Shown: in pieces, positions 61,886 to 64,000 of the stretch
Layout of the letters: the number at the start of each line of letters is the position of its first letter
Numbering within the stretch: the first letter of the stretch is position 1
NCBI RefSeq assembly: GCF_003287975.1
Contig: NZ_QMKQ01000014.1
Coordinates: 1-64,000, forward strand
DNA: 64,000 nt
Direction of reading: 5' to 3'
DNA from: Arthrobacter sp. AQ5-05
GTDB lineage: Bacteria; Actinomycetota; Actinomycetes; Actinomycetales; Micrococcaceae
Position numbers and translations under genes: made by a program
The notes under the pieces: model-generated
Told to the model about the DNA's origin: nothing
The model's database searches: none
Seen by the model: only the letters and a program-made list of their open reading frames with translations

Positions 61886-62413
61886 ATGATTCTTGCGCGT
61901 TTGATCCTCGGGCTCTTGAGTTTGGCGCCCATGACCGGGTATGAACTGAAGAAGCACTTCGACTCGTCCATCAATCACTTTTGGAATGCCGACAAGGCGC
62001 AGATCTACCGCACCTTGGCCCAATTGGTGAGGGACGGGCACGCCACCGTCACCACCGTTGCCCAGCGAAACTACCCGGACCGCCAGGAACACCACATCAC
62101 CGACGCCGGGCGGGCGGCCCTGGTGGAATGGCTGGGCGGCGAGGTCACCGCGCACACGCCCCGCGAGCCGTTCCTGGCCCGCGTGTTTTTTGCCGCCGAG
62201 CTCGACCGCGAGTCGGTGCTTGACCTGATCCGCGCCCGGCGCGAGGCCACGCAGGAAGTGCTGGACGACTACCTCTCCCAGCGTGAGGACATTGACATGC
62301 GAGCAGCAGCGGACCGACGCAGCTTCCTGATGGCCGCAACCCTCGACAACGGAATCCGGCATGCGGCCGCCGAGCTTGAATGGCTGGATGCCGTGACGGA
62401 GTACCTGCCATGA
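61886..62413 (+). CDS. PadR-family transcriptional regulator
   Basis: A 175-residue regulator. The N-terminal winged helix is PadR-type: ARLILGLLSLAPMTGYELKKHF, then WNADKAQIYRTLAQLVRDGH and the wing RQEHHITDAGRAAL. The C-terminal Vir helices (LDLIRARREATQEVLDDYLSQ) form the dimer interface. The start at 61886 is 6 nt after CAGGAT. Its stop codon overlaps the start of the next gene (ATGA), so it is co-translated with an alpha/beta hydrolase and probably regulates that gene and itself. Confidence 0.87.
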   Translation: MILARLILGLLSLAPMTGYELKKHFDSSINHFWNADKAQIYRTLAQLVRDGHATVTTVAQRNYPDRQEHHITDAGRAALVEWLGGEVTAHTPREPFLARVFFAAELDRESVLDLIRARREATQEVLDDYLSQREDIDMRAAADRRSFLMAATLDNGIRHAAAELEWLDAVTEYLP

Positions 62414-63660
62414 GCCAGCACGAGGACACCGCCGGCGGCGACGCGGGAGCCGACGAGGAATTCGTGGACCGCTCGCTGTCCGAGGAGAACACGGAGCACG
62501 CCCAGGAACGCGGGGAAAAATCGGCGTCCAAGGCCGACAAGCCGGCCCGGCCGGCAACCCCGAAGCGAGCGCCCCAGGAACACCGGCCCCGCCCCGAACC
62601 CGGGCAAGCCAAGGACACCGCGAAGGACGAGGCGAAGCCCGCAGCCGAAGCGTCCGCGGTTCCGGCCGGCGGCTCGGCGGGCCCGAAACCCCCGGAGCAC
62701 CGGCCGCAGGTTCCAACCAGGGAAAAGACCGCACGCCCGGCCAAGGCTCCACGGCAACCCCGTCCGGCCGTCCCGCACACCCGCACCGAGCAGCAGGATC
62801 CGGCGGCACCGTCGGCCACCCCCGTGTCGGCCAAGCCCGCAGGGCCGCGCGATCCGGGAGGCTACCCGGAATTCCATGCGCCCACGCGTGCCCGTCGCGA
62901 CGGCAAGCCGGCCCAGACCATCGTGTTCCTGCACGGCGGAAACGTGGCTAACTGGACCTGGGACCCGCAGGTGCGGGCCTTTGGCGACTACGAGGTGCTC
63001 ACCCCGCACCTTCCCGGGTTCGGTGCCCGCTCACAGGAGGACTGGGCGGGACTGGACAGCGCCGCCGACGACGTGGCCGCGGTCATTGCCGATGAGGTCT
63101 CCAACGGCGGCGCCCACCTGGTGGGCCTGTCCTTGGGCGGCGTCGTGGCACTGCGCGTGCTGGCCCGGCATCCGGAGCTGGTTGATTCCCTGCTGATCTC
63201 CGGGGTCCCGGCCGCCGGGGTCTCGGCCTCGATGCGCACCATGAGCCGGATGCAGCTGCGCCTCTTCGGCAGCGAATGGTACTGGCGCTTCCAGGCCGGC
63301 GCCTACGGCATGGTCGCCGACGAGAAGGACCTGTTCACCGAGCACGGAACGCACCTGCGGGCCGACAACATGCGCGCGATCATGGACGAGGTCGACCCCG
63401 GAGGGGTCCCGGCCAAGCTCGGGGACTACAAGGGACCGGTGCTCGTGATTGCCGGCGGCAAGGAGCCCAAGCTGGTGGCCAAGTCCTTCCCGGCCTTGGC
63501 CCGCGCTCTGCCGCAGGCCCGGTTCCGCACCGCGGCCGGCATGCACCACCAATGGAACATCGAGGACCCGATCCTCTTCAATGCGACCGTACGCGCCTGG
63601 ATCGAAAAGGGCACCGCGCACCCGCGGCTGCAGGACCCCGGGGCGCTCAAGACCCCGTAG
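62410..63660 (+). CDS. Alpha/beta hydrolase with long disordered N-terminal region
   Basis: A 416-residue protein in two parts. Residues 1-155 are Glu/Lys/Pro/Ala-rich and almost certainly disordered. Residues about 165-400 form an alpha/beta hydrolase with IVFLHGGNVANWTWDPQV (oxyanion), the nucleophile elbow LVGLSLGGVV (Ser241), and a late AAGMHHQWN with the probable catalytic His. No signal peptide is seen. The N-terminal extension is unusual for this family and resembles in composition the tail of the unrelated protein at 29370. Coupling to PadR suggests induction by its substrate. Confidence 0.82.
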   Translation: MSQHEDTAGGDAGADEEFVDRSLSEENTEHAQERGEKSASKADKPARPATPKRAPQEHRPRPEPGQAKDTAKDEAKPAAEASAVPAGGSAGPKPPEHRPQVPTREKTARPAKAPRQPRPAVPHTRTEQQDPAAPSATPVSAKPAGPRDPGGYPEFHAPTRARRDGKPAQTIVFLHGGNVANWTWDPQVRAFGDYEVLTPHLPGFGARSQEDWAGLDSAADDVAAVIADEVSNGGAHLVGLSLGGVVALRVLARHPELVDSLLISGVPAAGVSASMRTMSRMQLRLFGSEWYWRFQAGAYGMVADEKDLFTEHGTHLRADNMRAIMDEVDPGGVPAKLGDYKGPVLVIAGGKEPKLVAKSFPALARALPQARFRTAAGMHHQWNIEDPILFNATVRAWIEKGTAHPRLQDPGALKTP

Positions 63661-63671
63661 GGCACCAAGCA

Positions 63672-63707
63672 CGAAGGCCGCCACCGAGTGATCGGTGGCG
63701 GCCTTCG
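63672..63707 (+). terminator. Terminator of the PadR-hydrolase operon
   Basis: CGAAGGCCGCCACCGA-4-TCGGTGGCGGCCTTCG: perfect 16-bp arms beginning 12 bp after the hydrolase stop. Confidence 0.85.
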
Positions 63708-63716
63708 CCCCCCCAA

Positions 63717-63754
63717 GCGGGTTCCGCTGATATGCCTATCGTCGCGGAACCCGC
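63717..63754 (-). terminator. Terminator of the flavohaemoglobin gene
   Basis: GCGGGTTCCGC-16-GCGGAACCCGC: perfect 11-bp arms lying 13 bp past the minus-strand stop codon at 63767. Confidence 0.6.
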
Positions 63755-63766
63755 GGCTTGCGGTCG

Positions 63767-64000
63767 TTAGGCTGCGAGCCACAGGTCGGGGCCGAAGACC
63801 TCGTAGTGGATGTTCGTGGCCGGGATGCCGGCATCGATGGCCTGGGAGCGGACAGCGCGCATGAACGGCAGCGGGCCGCACAGGTACAGGCGGGCATCGG
63901 CCGGCAGCTCCAGGTTGGCCAGGGACATGTAGCCCTCGGTGGCTTCGGTGCCCTCGGCCTTGGCGTTGATGTCCTCGAGCCACAGCTTCAGTTCGGCGTT
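63767..64000 (-). CDS. hmp: Flavohaemoglobin / nitric oxide dioxygenase (C-terminal part)
   Basis: Only the last 77 codons are present; the gene starts beyond the window. The segment LYLCGPLPFMRAVRSQAIDAGIP followed by IHYEVFGPDLW is the NAD-binding end of the ferredoxin-reductase domain of Hmp-type flavohaemoglobins. These oxidise nitric oxide to nitrate with NADPH and O2. The globin and FAD domains cannot be seen, so another FNR-like oxidoreductase is possible but less likely given the exact HYEVFGP ending. Confidence 0.85.
   Translation of the reverse strand, partial: NAELKLWLEDINAKAEGTEATEGYMSLANLELPADARLYLCGPLPFMRAVRSQAIDAGIPATNIHYEVFGPDLWLAA

Overview
The window is high-GC chromosomal DNA from an actinobacterium, most likely the Micrococcaceae (Arthrobacter / Paeniglutamicibacter / Glutamicibacter type). 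The evidence is the codon bias, a mycothiol-dependent maleylpyruvate-isomerase-like enzyme, a GTP-type PEP carboxykinase with its catalytic Cys, a full-length actinobacterial Lhr helicase, a TcrX/TrcR-like two-component pair, and many genes whose start codon lies only 6-7 nt after a -10-like hexamer (leaderless mRNAs). The genus is inferred from these features, not proven.

Layout. 1-127: right end of an IS3-family element. 131-10254: a small unknown protein, a GH3 lipoprotein, a beta-lactamase-fold serine hydrolase, a large secreted subtilase with its own promoter and terminator, pyridoxine kinase, a GNAT-like protein, a TetR regulator with an 18-bp palindromic operator, and a YhhQ queuosine-precursor transporter behind a hairpin-rich leader. 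10416-12699: a decayed ABC transporter (ATPase and permease, three frameshifts). 12768-18758: DUF4126 protein, tRNA-guanine transglycosylase (tgt), FUSC membrane protein, mycothiol-type enzyme, Nudix-like protein, DHA2 exporter. 18786-19475: another frameshifted membrane gene. 19531-23325: an AsnC/Lrp-like regulator divergent from an M20 amidohydrolase and an MHS-type symporter, which together look like a catabolic module. 23531-29353: old yellow enzyme, VOC protein coupled to a ribbon-helix-helix protein, YdeI-like protein, glutamine amidotransferase, SDR dehydrogenase, DUF1684 protein and a small unknown. 29370-40930: a disordered/coiled-coil/membrane protein, RluA-type pseudouridine synthase, Nei-type glycosylase, Lhr, rlmH, PAP2 phosphatase and an NAD(P)-binding protein. 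41066-41889: a truncated NAD-kinase-like pseudogene immediately downstream of tRNA-Ser(CGA). 41960-48952: AlkZ-like glycosylase, tadA, upp, a histidine kinase/response regulator pair, an orphan winged-helix regulator behind a long structured leader with a CRP-like site, and a SixA-like phosphatase.

49190-55931 holds the least conventional genes. A P-loop protein is translationally coupled to an ABC-exporter-shaped protein whose nucleotide-binding domain has lost most of its catalytic motifs. It converges on a second operon (ABC-like ATPase lacking the P-loop lysine, YhgE/Pip membrane protein, TetR) whose promoter carries a TetR-like operator in its spacer. 56053-57852 encodes a lactonase and a lipase-like hydrolase. 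57878-59592 has two identical tRNA-Arg(ACG) genes, with similar promoters, bracketing an LtrA-like membrane gene. 59847-64000 has PEP carboxykinase, a PadR regulator coupled to an alpha/beta hydrolase with a long disordered N-terminus, and the 3' end of a flavohaemoglobin gene.

No rRNA, CRISPR array, prophage or complete insertion sequence is visible. At least three loci carry frameshifts, several in short homopolymers. They are either pseudogenes or assembly errors, and raw reads would decide.
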